Assembly: GCA_004764695.1 (NCBI GenBank)
Contig: SMSO01000004.1
Location: 146,501-210,500, forward strand
Source of the DNA: Schizochytrium sp. TIO01
Lineage: Eukaryota; Sar; Bigyra; Thraustochytrida; Thraustochytriidae
Direction of reading: 5' to 3'
DNA: 64,000 bases
Shown: positions 47,911 through 58,528 of the stretch, in pieces
Layout: each line of letters begins with the position of its first letter
Numbering within the stretch: the first letter of the stretch is position 1
The notes under the pieces: model-generated
Databases searched by the model: none
The model's input: only the letters and a program-made list of their open reading frames with translations
What the model was told of the DNA's origin: nothing
Made by a program: the position numbers and the translations under genes

Positions 47911-49227
47911 TATTCCGCCGGGTTGTAGAAAGAAGGATTGCTGCTCGTTGATCTCGTAACACTAACTAACACCTTGGTCACGTCCTGATGCTGATTTTTC
48001 TGTTTTTGACGTTTGCCTGTTTTGGTTTTGCTTTTGCAAATATCCGAGTCTGTTTTCATTCAATCAATCCAAATAGGTACCTTACGAATATGGACACAAT
48101 ACCCACTGCGCAATCTCGACCGAACTTGAAGTACGCTTTTGCTCTTAAAACTTCCTAACTACTATACAAACACGAACGACTCAGTGTCTTGGCTAAATGG
48201 AGTTGCTCCTGAGAGTGTGAACGACTGCTAGATGTATTGGTAGACACACCTACTAGATTTATCAACTATTTTACATTCACAAAATTCTCAATTAAAACAA
48301 AAATTAGACAGCCTCTCTGACGAGATGACTGGTGAGAGTGGCGCTACCATGATAATGTGCTCTCCCCGGTCAGAGGTAGCTCCTTGCAACAATCAAGTTG
48401 CAAGAAAACCCAAGCGAAAACAATCTCTCATGATGACAATTAGAGACAAGAGAGCTCGCGGCGTACACAAAGAAAATTCGCACAGACAATTTGGAGATCT
48501 ACTTTCCCTATGAACACTGCCACGCAGAGTGAACTCTACACATTCCCAGCATGATCATGACCGCCGCGTTCTTGAGCCTCCGAAGTCTACTAACTTACTT
48601 ACGTCAAGTGCCTGGCTGGTGTTGACTTTCAGCCAATCAGTCAAGCAAGATTAGTAGAAGAAGGTCCGCGTCTCGCTGTCACAATAATCCACAATCATCT
48701 GCACGTGAAAAACCCATATTGTGTACCGCAACGCGAACGTGGGTCGCTTGACGGCGGTTCCGCAACGCGAGATCGAGCCTCGACCTTTCCAAAGAAAGCA
48801 AGTTTATGGTGGACTCGCCATCGATACCAACCGTTCGGCCCTGCAACAGAAGCAGGTCTGCTGTCGAAGCAGAGTCAGTCTTCACGATATCCAGCACCTA
48901 GAGCATCCTGCACGTGCCAGAGATGGACAAGAAAGATGCATGTGATGGATCATCCAAGCGTTGCAGAACCAGGCGAGCGAGCGCGTGCACAATCGAGCGG
49001 TTGTTGGAAGAGGCAGCAACCGCGAAACAAACAATGTCCTCGTGACTCGGAGAGCTGATACATTACATAATACGGTAAGCGTTGAAGACGAATTGGCATT
49101 TGCAAGAAGGTGAGGATGGGCGACCCTAGCCTAGGCAGGGATTGATTAGTACGCAGCACGTGAGGGGAACGAGGACGATGTTGTTTTCGAGGCGTTCCAG
49201 CTACGAAATGCCTGAGGGCACATGGGT

Positions 49228-49290
49228 TCGGGAACCCACCTACCTATACCTACCTACCCCTACCTACCTTCCTACCTACCTTCCTAGCTG
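49228..49290. repeat. (CCTA)n microsatellite
   Basis: Imperfect CCTA tetramers with T insertions. Confidence 0.8.
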
Positions 49291-49803
49291 CGAGGATTGG
49301 ACGTGGACAATTGTAGTTGAGGAGAGCAAATCAATTAAATTAATCGAGCGCAAACAAAATTGTACAAGGTCCTCAGGAATATGGCAGAGAACAGGACGCC
49401 GCGCAGAAAACCTTGCCTTTTCTTGGAGAAAAGATCAGCCGAAGGAGACGTTTGAAGTGGACGCCAACGTATAGATAGAAATCTCAGAAGGAGAAATTCA
49501 AGTCAAATCTAGCGTAGAAGTCAACGTTAAATTTCAAAGTTTGTCAGAGACACGGGACATTATGATTCATGATGATTTTTACATCCCAGCAACTCGAATC
49601 GAATCTAGCAAGAGTAGTCAAGAATGACCATCTAAATGATTGATCCGTTAATTAGATTTAACACAATAGTATTATTCATACCATGGTATCAGATACTACA
49701 TCAAATCTGAATGGCCAAGCAAAATACTGAGCAAAACATTGGCGATAGCCAATCACTACGCACGAATAATCGATTGCGGAAGCTCCCAAGCGGGAAGTTG
49801 GAG

Positions 49804-49834
49804 GAGCTTGAGCTTGAGCTTGAGCTTGAGCTTG
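49804..49834. repeat. (GAGCTT)5 hexamer repeat
   Basis: Five perfect GAGCTT units 46-76 bp upstream of the LRR-IQ start codon. In one frame it reads as alternating Glu-Leu. Confidence 0.9.
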
Positions 49835-49879
49835 GTGGATGGAGGAGATCGCAAGTGAAGTGCGGCAGACGCCTCAACA

Positions 49880-52800
49880 ATGAGGCGACCACCAGGACAA
49901 AGCCAGGTGGCTGCGAAGAATGAGTCCGGAGATGTAGAGAATGCCTGCGTGGTAACCTTCCTTGGACGGGCATTGGGTGAAGAAAAGGAGCGAGAAGACG
50001 AGAATAATAAACTACCTTACCCATATGGAGGGCCAACTGCTGCAGGCGAAGTCTCCTCGCCCCACTTTGATCACATCAACGAAGGATTTAGTAATAACAA
50101 TTGCAAGTTTTCGAGTTTTGAAGCCAGCACTGTGCAGAACTTATCACAGTTAGGACTTAAAACTGAAGCACATGACTCATCTAGAAGAACGTTATTGGCC
50201 AAAATCCTCCTTGAAGAAGGCTTTGACGCCTCAATCAACCTGCTGGAGGCCATTCTGGAGTTGAGGACCCGAACTAATGGAAAACTGACACTTAAAGATG
50301 CTCAGAACTTTTCAACAAAGTACTCAAGCATTCGAGTGGTGGATTTAAAGAATCAAAAGGTCTCGGACGAAGATCTTTTTGAGCTTTGCTGTGGAGTGCT
50401 TTGTCGACTGCAAGTACTGAAACTTCATGGAAACAATTTACGCGCAATGCCAAACCTTTATACTCTAGGTCGCCACTTACGTATGTTAGACTTATCACGG
50501 AATGGAATTGAAAATTTACCCTATAGTGAGTCTGTGTGGGCCCATTTCTCAGCGCTACAAGTTCTATTCTTACATGACAACAATATTAAACAGCCACGCA
50601 CAATTTTGTGCCTCTTTGCATGTCCTGCTTTGCAACATATCACACTGAAAGGCAATCCAATTGCTCAAGAAAATCGATACCGCCAACTTATACTTGCTCG
50701 TATTCCCCAACTTCTTGCTATTGATGAATTTGTTATCGCAGATGCTGAGCAGCATGAGTGCTCGAGGTGTAGGAAATATTGGCAAAAAGAATCCCAGAAG
50801 TCGTATTTTCCATTTCTCGTTCGTCCTCTTGAAAAGCCTCTTAGCATCATGTACTCTCCCAAGGTGAGTTCGCGCGGTGCCCTTTCGTATGCGGGGGCAT
50901 ATGCTAAAGAAACAGATAATATGTTTACCTACCTGAGTCCACGGCGGAAATTATTAGCCGAGTTAAATGCACACACGCGTGCGCTCTTGCGAGTACGACG
51001 TACATCATCACCAGCTATACGAATACAAAAGATAATTCGAGGATGGTGTTCACGCCGTAAACAAAATAGAGATTATGCTCTCTATTCATCTTGTGCTATA
51101 AAACTTCAAGCCCTGTTTCGAGGATGGTATCTTCGCACTTCTTTAATTTTAGACCTAGATTGCTTTTTAGAGGAAACAGCACCAGCTCTTGCAATTCGCA
51201 ACAGCCCGCGCAATGATCGATGGGCTGGGATGCCAAAACGCAAGAGAATCTTCAAGGGCATTGGCTCGGTTCAGGAGCAAGCAGCAACCGTCATTCAACG
51301 TGTTTGGATGAAACGCAACGCACATGCATATCAAGCGGCTAGTGCAAATATTATTTATAAATTTTTCCAATCGTTAGAATCACATATGCAATTGGCCAAC
51401 GAAAAACTCCGGTATGACGGATTTGATGGTCGTGGGGTGGTTTTTTTCTCTCCACATCGAAACATAAATCGCGCCGCGTTTTGGGAGCTTCTCAAATTCT
51501 CATGCTCCTACGCACTACGGGCTACAGGAAGCTTTGGTGACCTTGAGGGGACGCATGACTCAACTCTAGCGGAATGCTTTGTTTCTACATGTATTATTGA
51601 GGAGCGTGTGCAACTTGTACGCCAGGATAAACAGATTCGTGCAGAGCGCTCGTACCATTTTCTTCGAGGGAAGGAAAGGACAGAAGCCAAGATGCGTTTC
51701 GAAAGTCCACGTCTGTCTGCAATGCAAGCCATGGATGAGCGCTGGTCAAGGCAGATTCAACACGGATATGATGCAAATACTGAGTTTTATGACTTCCGAA
51801 CAGATATTCGGCGTCTTGAGGAGTCGCTAGAAGCTTCCATTGATCGAATGTACTCTTTTGCAGCCGGCACGCCTGTATCAAGATTAATGGGTCACATGCA
51901 TGAGCCTGCCTTAAATATCTTACGGCAACGCGTGGCTGGTATTCGGCGCCCTGCGAATCTTGAAGCACAACTTCAGCAACGACGAATTGAAATTTTGCAA
52001 GAGCAAGAGAACTTCTCCAACAAAGCTATGACAGAACTATCATTTGATCAACGAAAAATCTACACCCTGTTCCAGTTAGATGGCCCACTTGCACAGCCCC
52101 AAGTTTTGGCCTGGGTTCTTCAAGTGCTTCGCAGTTTGTTGCGCCGAGAGGACATTGCGAAGCGCCTCAAGTTATGGACCGAACCGGTTCTGTTGTATGA
52201 AAACGCACATGGCGATATTCGAGGTGGTATTGTGGATATTTTACATCCTCGAAAGGTTCTTACTGAAGCTGCAGTACGACTTATACAAAGCGTATGGCGA
52301 TCGCATGCAGCACGTATGAAATCTTGCGTGCACCAATTGCAAGTGTCTCACCGAGCAGCTATTTGCATTCAAAGAGCCTGGCGGACCGCCCCCCTACGTG
52401 CCCGTTTATCATTTGTAGAAGGGCTTGCGCTGTACCTTCGAACGATGGATTTCATGTCCTACCGATCTGCATATTACCTGCTTTCCTCTCAAAAGGGCGA
52501 CTCTGAGCTTGATCTACACCAAAGTGAACTATCTTTGCAACGCGATGTTATTGATGGAATCGGGGAGTCCCAAGTCGAACCAACTACGGAGGCAAATCGA
52601 TCTCCATGTTTATACATGGAGGAATCTCTTCTCCGGGTGATTCGCCGTCTTAAAGGAAGACGACTTTTAAGAGATGCGACGAGTCTAATGTCCGCGCAAG
52701 AGACAAGCTTAGCGAGTGATTGCACGTTTAATTATTCTAATTGCATTCGCTTATTAACTCACCGTAGCTCGCCATTGGCTCTCGGTAAAGAAGTCCTCCA

Positions 52801-54937
52801 ATGTCGACCTGAAAAAATCGACTCTTGGGAAGGAGACTCGGCAGCGTATTGGGTCAATGCTCCGCCAACACATCGTTCTTACCTTCGACATGGCGAGCTG
52901 CATGAAGCAGATGGGTTTGCAGAAGAGTCTACAATGGGTTATGCTGGCCTTTCAAGACCAGCACTTTTGCGTGTAGGTATTCCCGAGTGGATACAGGTAA
53001 AACCTGCTTTACTTGAAAGTACGCAGCGTAGTGCAGCAACCGCTAATGCAGATTTAGGCCGAATCTTAACTCGGGGCGCAGTGCTGACATCAGGCGAACT
53101 TGTAGTTCCAGTAGATTCCTCTGTAGACAACGGCAAATATTTTGAGAAGATATCCATGGCACAGAGACTTGCTGAGTCTGCAGGTGGTGAGTATCGCCCC
53201 ACCAATGATGAAGCAAAGGGCTTTGCATCGAAAGGTATGGAGAATACAGGCATTGTTCTTGTTAGATTAAAGTTTCAGAGCTATGCCGAAGCAAGAGCTC
53301 GCGCCGCATTATGTTTTGCGCGAACATGGCAATCTCGATCACGGCAAGCTCTTTTTATTGTTGCAGAGCACATGCTACGCGATGCATATTTGACATCGCA
53401 ACAAACCACCAAAACCCGCATGCCATGGGGGAATATACCATCTAGCTATGGAACTGTTGTGAAGCATGTAATTCGTAGACATGACCAAAACGAAGAGGAA
53501 GCACGCCGAGCTAAGGCTGTCATAACCTCCTCTGAGTTTGCTCACCGCGCAAGTACACTACAAGGTCGAAGACAAAAGAGGCTGCAAAATAATACAGACG
53601 ATGAAAACGATGATCTTTCTGGACATCAAGAGGAAGATGTGCTTTCTTCTGACTCGAACGATTCACGGCAATCAGACACGGAATCAGATCTCTCAGGTGC
53701 TCGAGGAGACCTTGAAGTAGCTCGTAAAAAAGCTGAGGAGGAAGCAAGATTTGCTCAGCAATTTGCAACCCAGCTTGCTAATTTTGATGCTTTAAATAAT
53801 ACTTTTCGTGGCAATCGGGTGGGTTCGCCTACGCTGACAATGCAATCACCCGCTATTTCAGGAGACGAATCATGGCCTGCAGAGTTCCATCGAGGGGCTA
53901 CAGGAGCCCACTTAAGCAAACTTGCCAAAATCCCAATACTAGCCTCGACAAAGCACCGACTTGACGAGTTGACAGTGAACACCAAGAAGTCACCTTCCAG
54001 CCGTGACTTTAAAAAAGACGCTGCTGATTTAGCTACTCTTCTTTCAACAGAGCATGTAACTCCATTGGCTGACCATAGTGAAAAGTCGAAGCTCCGCATG
54101 CCTGAGATGGTGAAAATCGAGCGGGCATGGATTTCTTTGCATCGAGACGTCACGAGTGAAGCCAAGGAGAAGTCTCTCGTTCAGGCCGCTAAAGCTCATC
54201 AAGCAAGAGCTTTAAATGCATCTCCAACTCAGGCATACATTTCGCAACGAGAGGTTTTCGATGATGAAACCCTTCCCCTACTTCAAGATGATCCAGCATC
54301 CGAGCAAGTGAAAGTGGATGGTCACGTAACTCTACAAAAGCACAATCTTCAGGATACGCTAGCCACAGACTCTCCAAGTCCTGACGTAAAGACAAGACAC
54401 CGAGAAAAAGGGCGTCACGGAAAGTGGATTGTAGAACGAGTTAGTAATGCTGTGAGCGGCCCAGCAAAGCGTTCCGAGCTTGCATTTCAAGAAGCCCAGC
54501 AAAAGGCGTACGAAAGAGAGATACACCGACTAGGCCAAGTGAAACAGAAAACTGAGCATATCCGCCAATCTCGAGCGACTGCAGCTGAAGTACGAGCAGA
54601 AGCAGCAAACTTCGCAAGAGCAACAAATATTCTGGATAAACAGGAGCGTCGTAGAGCACATCGATCTGTACTCACGCAAAAGTATCGCGTAACCAGAGCT
54701 CGTGCGGAACAAGCCCGTCTTGATGAAAGATGTCGGGAAGAGAACATTGAGTTCGCCCGGGATGCTCGAGTACACGACCTTCGCGAGGAAACAAAAATCT
54801 ATCGCCTTTTTAACAAAATTCAGTTTGAACGAATGCAAGACAAAAAAGTGGCTGATGAAAAGAAGCTACATATGCGTGTTCAACATGAAAAGGGGTTAAA
54901 AGCTGTTATCCAAGCGATGCGTGCTATGCACTCCTAA
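49880..54937 (+). CDS. LRR and IQ-motif protein (LRRIQ3-like), probably flagellar
   Basis: 1685 residues, ATG at 49880, no intron. Leucine-rich repeats lie at about 146-295 with SDS22-like spacing (VLKLHGNNLRAMPNL, MLDLSRNGIENLPYS, VLFLHDNNIKQ) and an LRR cap (GNPIAQENRYRQLILARIPQL). At least five IQ calmodulin-binding motifs follow: near 379 (IQKIIRGWCSRR), 405 (LQALFRGWYLR), 470 (IQRVWMKRN), 797 (IQSVWRSHAARM) and 825 (IQRAWRTAPLRAR). The centre is long and unassigned. An acidic Asp/Ser stretch lies near 1235-1275, and the last 160 residues (about 1527-1683) are a highly charged coiled coil. LRR plus spaced IQ motifs is the LRRIQ layout found in axonemal proteins. Localisation is inferred. 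Convergent with the hydrolase gene 258 bp away. Confidence 0.85.
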   Translation: MRRPPGQSQVAAKNESGDVENACVVTFLGRALGEEKEREDENNKLPYPYGGPTAAGEVSSPHFDHINEGFSNNNCKFSSFEASTVQNLSQLGLKTEAHDSSRRTLLAKILLEEGFDASINLLEAILELRTRTNGKLTLKDAQNFSTKYSSIRVVDLKNQKVSDEDLFELCCGVLCRLQVLKLHGNNLRAMPNLYTLGRHLRMLDLSRNGIENLPYSESVWAHFSALQVLFLHDNNIKQPRTILCLFACPALQHITLKGNPIAQENRYRQLILARIPQLLAIDEFVIADAEQHECSRCRKYWQKESQKSYFPFLVRPLEKPLSIMYSPKVSSRGALSYAGAYAKETDNMFTYLSPRRKLLAELNAHTRALLRVRRTSSPAIRIQKIIRGWCSRRKQNRDYALYSSCAIKLQALFRGWYLRTSLILDLDCFLEETAPALAIRNSPRNDRWAGMPKRKRIFKGIGSVQEQAATVIQRVWMKRNAHAYQAASANIIYKFFQSLESHMQLANEKLRYDGFDGRGVVFFSPHRNINRAAFWELLKFSCSYALRATGSFGDLEGTHDSTLAECFVSTCIIEERVQLVRQDKQIRAERSYHFLRGKERTEAKMRFESPRLSAMQAMDERWSRQIQHGYDANTEFYDFRTDIRRLEESLEASIDRMYSFAAGTPVSRLMGHMHEPALNILRQRVAGIRRPANLEAQLQQRRIEILQEQENFSNKAMTELSFDQRKIYTLFQLDGPLAQPQVLAWVLQVLRSLLRREDIAKRLKLWTEPVLLYENAHGDIRGGIVDILHPRKVLTEAAVRLIQSVWRSHAARMKSCVHQLQVSHRAAICIQRAWRTAPLRARLSFVEGLALYLRTMDFMSYRSAYYLLSSQKGDSELDLHQSELSLQRDVIDGIGESQVEPTTEANRSPCLYMEESLLRVIRRLKGRRLLRDATSLMSAQETSLASDCTFNYSNCIRLLTHRSSPLALGKEVLQCRPEKIDSWEGDSAAYWVNAPPTHRSYLRHGELHEADGFAEESTMGYAGLSRPALLRVGIPEWIQVKPALLESTQRSAATANADLGRILTRGAVLTSGELVVPVDSSVDNGKYFEKISMAQRLAESAGGEYRPTNDEAKGFASKGMENTGIVLVRLKFQSYAEARARAALCFARTWQSRSRQALFIVAEHMLRDAYLTSQQTTKTRMPWGNIPSSYGTVVKHVIRRHDQNEEEARRAKAVITSSEFAHRASTLQGRRQKRLQNNTDDENDDLSGHQEEDVLSSDSNDSRQSDTESDLSGARGDLEVARKKAEEEARFAQQFATQLANFDALNNTFRGNRVGSPTLTMQSPAISGDESWPAEFHRGATGAHLSKLAKIPILASTKHRLDELTVNTKKSPSSRDFKKDAADLATLLSTEHVTPLADHSEKSKLRMPEMVKIERAWISLHRDVTSEAKEKSLVQAAKAHQARALNASPTQAYISQREVFDDETLPLLQDDPASEQVKVDGHVTLQKHNLQDTLATDSPSPDVKTRHREKGRHGKWIVERVSNAVSGPAKRSELAFQEAQQKAYEREIHRLGQVKQKTEHIRQSRATAAEVRAEAANFARATNILDKQERRRAHRSVLTQKYRVTRARAEQARLDERCREENIEFARDARVHDLREETKIYRLFNKIQFERMQDKKVADEKKLHMRVQHEKGLKAVIQAMRAMHS

Positions 54938-55195
54938 ACCACCTAAGTATCTTAGCGTTCTCAAAAAGAAATAAATTTTGAACAATATAGCTGATTTAAG
55001 AGAGGCGAGCCAAAATCGCCGTTGTAAATAAGTAGTAGAGTTAGATAATATAAAACAACATATGTTGCTAGATGCGACGATGAAAGGTGATTGAATGAAT
55101 GTCAAGAAGTCCTGTTTGGTGATGAAATGGGCGTGCGGTCGCTCTTAAAAGTCTTCACTCCAAAGGTTCAACCAAAGTCTCTTTCGCGACGTTCC

Positions 55196-56422
55196 CTATG
55201 GTCGCACTGGCGTGTGGAGGAAGGAAAGTAATTGGGTGCGGAAAAACTCCCGGATAGCAAGATCACCATCTGCGAAGCTCATGTGATCTGCTTGTTGATG
55301 AGTTACGAGTTGGCTTCGCGGCGCAATACGTAGTGCTAGGCGAGACTGCTTGATACCCACGGTATTGTCTTTTTCGCCCCATAACAAGAAAACGGGAATA
55401 CGATCTTCGTCTTCAACAGCACGAAGCATTTCTTTTGTAGAACCTCCGCGCCCAGGACTTGACCATCGTCCTCCCCCGTGTAAGTTCGTCATCAGAAGAC
55501 GATAGCTTGCACGAACTGCTGCTGGGTTCCCATTATTTTCACCAATCAAAGAGATTATGACATATGCAAGCGTTTCTCTGAAAAACGGAATACGCAATGC
55601 AATCTGTAAACTAATGCGCAGCGGAGACTCTACAATGTGTGGTGCTTGAAGTATCAGGCGCCTAACAAGGTGAGGATACCGATGGGCAAAGATTAGTGCA
55701 ACGGACCCGCCCATGGAAAAACCGACCAAGTCAAAAGGCTCTTTGATACCAAATACTAGGCACAGCTCGGCTAGCTGTTCGGCAAAAAGCTCACTACTAT
55801 AACTAGTGTCTGGTCCATCAGAGTGGCCGTGACCATATAAATCGGGGCATAGCACGGCATATCCATGTCGATTCAGAAAGCTCGCATATCCAGAGCGTTC
55901 GTCGTTGATAAAAGGGTCACTGGATCCTGCAAATCCGTGAACAATCACAACAAGTTCCCCGTGTACACTGCCATATTCTAAGCGCTCTCCAAATCGTGGA
56001 ACAGAATTTCCACATTGTGCTTCATTTGATTCGAGGTTGTTCTCGTTCCCAAGGAGTGGTGCGTCAAAAGCCCCATAGGTGGTCCGGGGCATTGCATTTG
56101 TGTCGTATTCTCGAGCCACTAACGATGGCGATAAAACTCCTGCATCGTTTGGAGCAGAAGAAGATTGAGATTCTAAAGAGTTTCTATCTAGATAAAGGTA
56201 ATGTACGCGCCCTCGAGCAGTATTCACAAACTGTCCCAAAGGAGGTCTTCTTCGTTGCCCCTCAAGCACTCCAGCACCAAACATCCACTGTTCATAGCGC
56301 TTATGAACCCATATTAAAAAGAGGCAAGCGATGAAACCAGCCGACACCAAGGCCGCAGGATTCTTGCCAAGCTCGTGCACAGCAGAGCCGAGCTTTGCGG
56401 CCGTTGCTTGATCCAAGATCAT
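55196..56422 (-). CDS. membrane-anchored alpha/beta hydrolase
   Basis: 408 residues from the ATG at 56422 (GTG precedes it). An N-terminal membrane segment lies at about 26-41 (SAGFIACLFLIWVHKR). A linker rich in Ser/Asn (about 80-140) precedes the hydrolase fold. The oxyanion-type motif HGFAG lies near 164, nucleophile elbow GFSMGG with Ser236, Asp352 (WGEKDNTVG) and His380 (ADHMSF), so the catalytic triad is complete. Closest in style to MEST/ABHD6-like and monoglyceride-lipase-like esterases. Substrate unknown; a lipid or ester at a membrane surface is likely. Two copies of a CGGAATTCCGG palindrome lie 60-100 bp before the start. Confidence 0.85.
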   Translation of the reverse strand: MILDQATAAKLGSAVHELGKNPAALVSAGFIACLFLIWVHKRYEQWMFGAGVLEGQRRRPPLGQFVNTARGRVHYLYLDRNSLESQSSSAPNDAGVLSPSLVAREYDTNAMPRTTYGAFDAPLLGNENNLESNEAQCGNSVPRFGERLEYGSVHGELVVIVHGFAGSSDPFINDERSGYASFLNRHGYAVLCPDLYGHGHSDGPDTSYSSELFAEQLAELCLVFGIKEPFDLVGFSMGGSVALIFAHRYPHLVRRLILQAPHIVESPLRISLQIALRIPFFRETLAYVIISLIGENNGNPAAVRASYRLLMTNLHGGGRWSSPGRGGSTKEMLRAVEDEDRIPVFLLWGEKDNTVGIKQSRLALRIAPRSQLVTHQQADHMSFADGDLAIREFFRTQLLSFLHTPVRP

Positions 56423-56481
56423 CACAACTAGAAGTTCGTTTTGCCGACATCGGAAGAGAGAAAAAACTTAATCCTAGTATT

Positions 56482-56522
56482 CCGGAATTCCGGGAGGGGT
56501 GCATGATCGTACGGAATTCCGG
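56482..56522. promoter_or_regulatory. twin CCGGAATTCCGG palindromes
   Basis: CCGGAATTCCGG at 56482-56493 and CGGAATTCCGG at 56512-56522, centres 29 bp apart, 60-100 bp upstream of the hydrolase start. Two dyad copies about three helical turns apart look like a paired operator for a dimeric factor. Confidence 0.45.
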
Positions 56523-57943
56523 TTTGCTGGAGTGTGTACGAGATACCTAACATTTTTATTTTTTTCAAGTTGGGTGTAAACTTCACGTTTAAAAGTTCAA
56601 CCCAAACACTGTCGTGATAGTAGTATCGCTCGGGGTTTGATTTGCTTATGAAGGCTTGCCGAGGCAATCCATTTCTTGGTCTAAAGTGTCGACCTGCTGT
56701 TTAACTTATTTTCTGAATGAGAACAAGGATTAACGCTTCGATATGTAGAGAGCTAGGTGGGGTCACTTTACATCTGCGTGTGTGTAGTGCCTTGAGCCAG
56801 GGACTCTGGATTCTGAAGTCGAGCCGATGGATGTCCTTAGCAGCCAGTGTGACAACTCGAACAACAATTAGCTGACGTTGATAGCAATACTGACAATTGC
56901 GATTCGAAATTCGAGCTGTTGACTTTGCCAGTGTCCAAAAGGCATAATCATTACCTCATCAACTTAAACCTCTTCGAAGTTCATCATTTTGGCAACATTG
57001 TGACCAGTTAGGTAGGTAGTAGATAGAATAGGCACTACTAGTAAGCACTGGGCACCATAGAATGCACCAAGTGAGCCACTAATTTCCAGCGTGCCTTTTG
57101 CATGTCTTAAAAGATGAGCTCAAAAAGGGTACCTCGCGTCGATTATCAAGTTGCAATAACACAACTGAAGCGCTAATCGCCGCAACGTAGCATCACCAAA
57201 CTATGAAACTTCTCACTGCAGCCTCGATGCTGATGTTCGCTGCAAGGCTCGAAGTTGTTGTCCATAACTGATGAGTGAAACCAAAGTCCATGTTCGCAAA
57301 ACTAGTAAATAAAATAGTAGCAGACGAGCAAAACCTCAATGATTGCCGTGGAAGCAGCGCATGCCTACACAACCAATCTAATGTTCGTCCTGGCTGGCTA
57401 TACTACCTTAGTAAGAGCTAAACTTTCATTGAGCTTTTTCAGCTCTGGAGGGAAAGTTTATTATTTTACACTTCGAAAGAGAGAGAAAATTGGGTAAAAA
57501 AGCACTGATAATTTTGTATAGAAAGGGAGCGCACACTCAGCCACATCCAAATCCGCAACATCCACGGCCTGAGTCGTGGGCGAGTAGGCGAGCTCGTACC
57601 GCGTGAAGAGGGGCGTACAAGGTGCTGAGCTGTCAGTCTCAGCGCCTTCCTCTGGCCCAGACAGCTTCTGTGCCTGAGGTGTGCTGGCTCATTGAATCGA
57701 TTAGAATCGAATCTGCAAAGATTCGAATATTTCAAGGGCCTTAGTGCTAGACCCGGTGCCGACCGACAATATATCGGTTGCCTGCAGCTTGAGGAGCGGT
57801 TTGCAGCCGCGGCGAAGCAGCAAGCTGGTCGTTTGGTCTGCAGTCTGAGCCTAGGCTCCCCCATTTCCCTTAACCTGAGCAAGCTTGCTTGAACACGCAA
57901 AGAACTGTGGCGCGTGCAAAACTTTTCATCAAGAGGGACATAG

Positions 57944-57967
57944 AAAGAACGAAAGAACGAAAGAACG
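57944..57967. repeat. (GAAAGAAC)3 repeat
   Basis: Three 8-bp units in tandem. Confidence 0.8.
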
Positions 57968-58354
57968 GTCTTGGAGACCAGGTGAAGTTTGTAGTATTGC
58001 CTCTAGGAGCACTCTTAGACGAGTGGTATAGAGGTCACGTAGTCGGATAGAGTCCTGATTGGTACTGTACTAGTTCCGTGCACGTGCTGGAAATCCTTCA
58101 GGAGAACTTCAATTGGGTCTGGAAAAGACAAAGTTGAACGTTGAAGTTGAAAAGGCTTTTGGAGAAATTTCGCTAATTGGAATTATTTAGGAATCGGGAG
58201 AGTAACATTTTCGAGCTAAAAGCAGCGGTACGCTTTGGCGGCTCAAAGTTGAAGTTTGTCTGTGAACAAAGTTGCAACTTAAGAAAGGCAGCTTGTGGAC
58301 GCTGACGTTGACTAGCACGGGCGAAGACTAAACAATCTCTGACTACCTAACAGA

Positions 58355-58362
58355 TATAAAAG
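58355..58362 (+). promoter_or_regulatory. TATA box of the giant SAM-like repeat gene
   Basis: TATAAAAG followed by GGGCC, 167 bp before the ATG at 58529. Stops in all the intervening frame make 58529 the first usable ATG. Confidence 0.5.
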
Positions 58363-58528
58363 GGGCCAAAAATTGACGTTCAAAAACCTTTCCCAATCGG
58401 AGTTTTCGAGTGAAATTTTCGAGAGCAGTAGTTTGAAAGTGGGCTGCGAAGAAGGTTTTGTGAATCAAACTTAAAGCGAAGCTTTCAATAGGCCAACCAC
58501 GGGTGCAAGCTGATTTTTAAAACTAAGA

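Larger units (their letters stand above)
47911..49879. other. divergent intergenic region
   Basis: Nearly 2 kb between the F-box-like gene (minus) and the LRR-IQ gene (plus). Contains a CCTA/TACC repeat (49228-49290) and a GAGCTT hexamer repeat (49804-49834). A 70-codon ATG frame at 49711-49923 overlaps the next gene's start. Other ORFs here are short and unconvincing. Confidence 0.5.
56523..58528. other. divergent intergenic region
   Basis: 2 kb between the hydrolase (minus) and the giant repeat gene (plus). Holds a GC-rich island at 57.5-57.9 kb with overlapping ORFs on both strands but no recognisable product, an AAAGAACG repeat at 57944-57967 and a TATA box at 58355. Confidence 0.5.

Noticed and set aside
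57466-57900. 144-codon minus-strand ORF in a GC-rich island
   Set aside because: Arg/Ser/Leu-rich composition typical of chance frames in GC-rich DNA; no recognisable motif and a competing ORF on the other strand.
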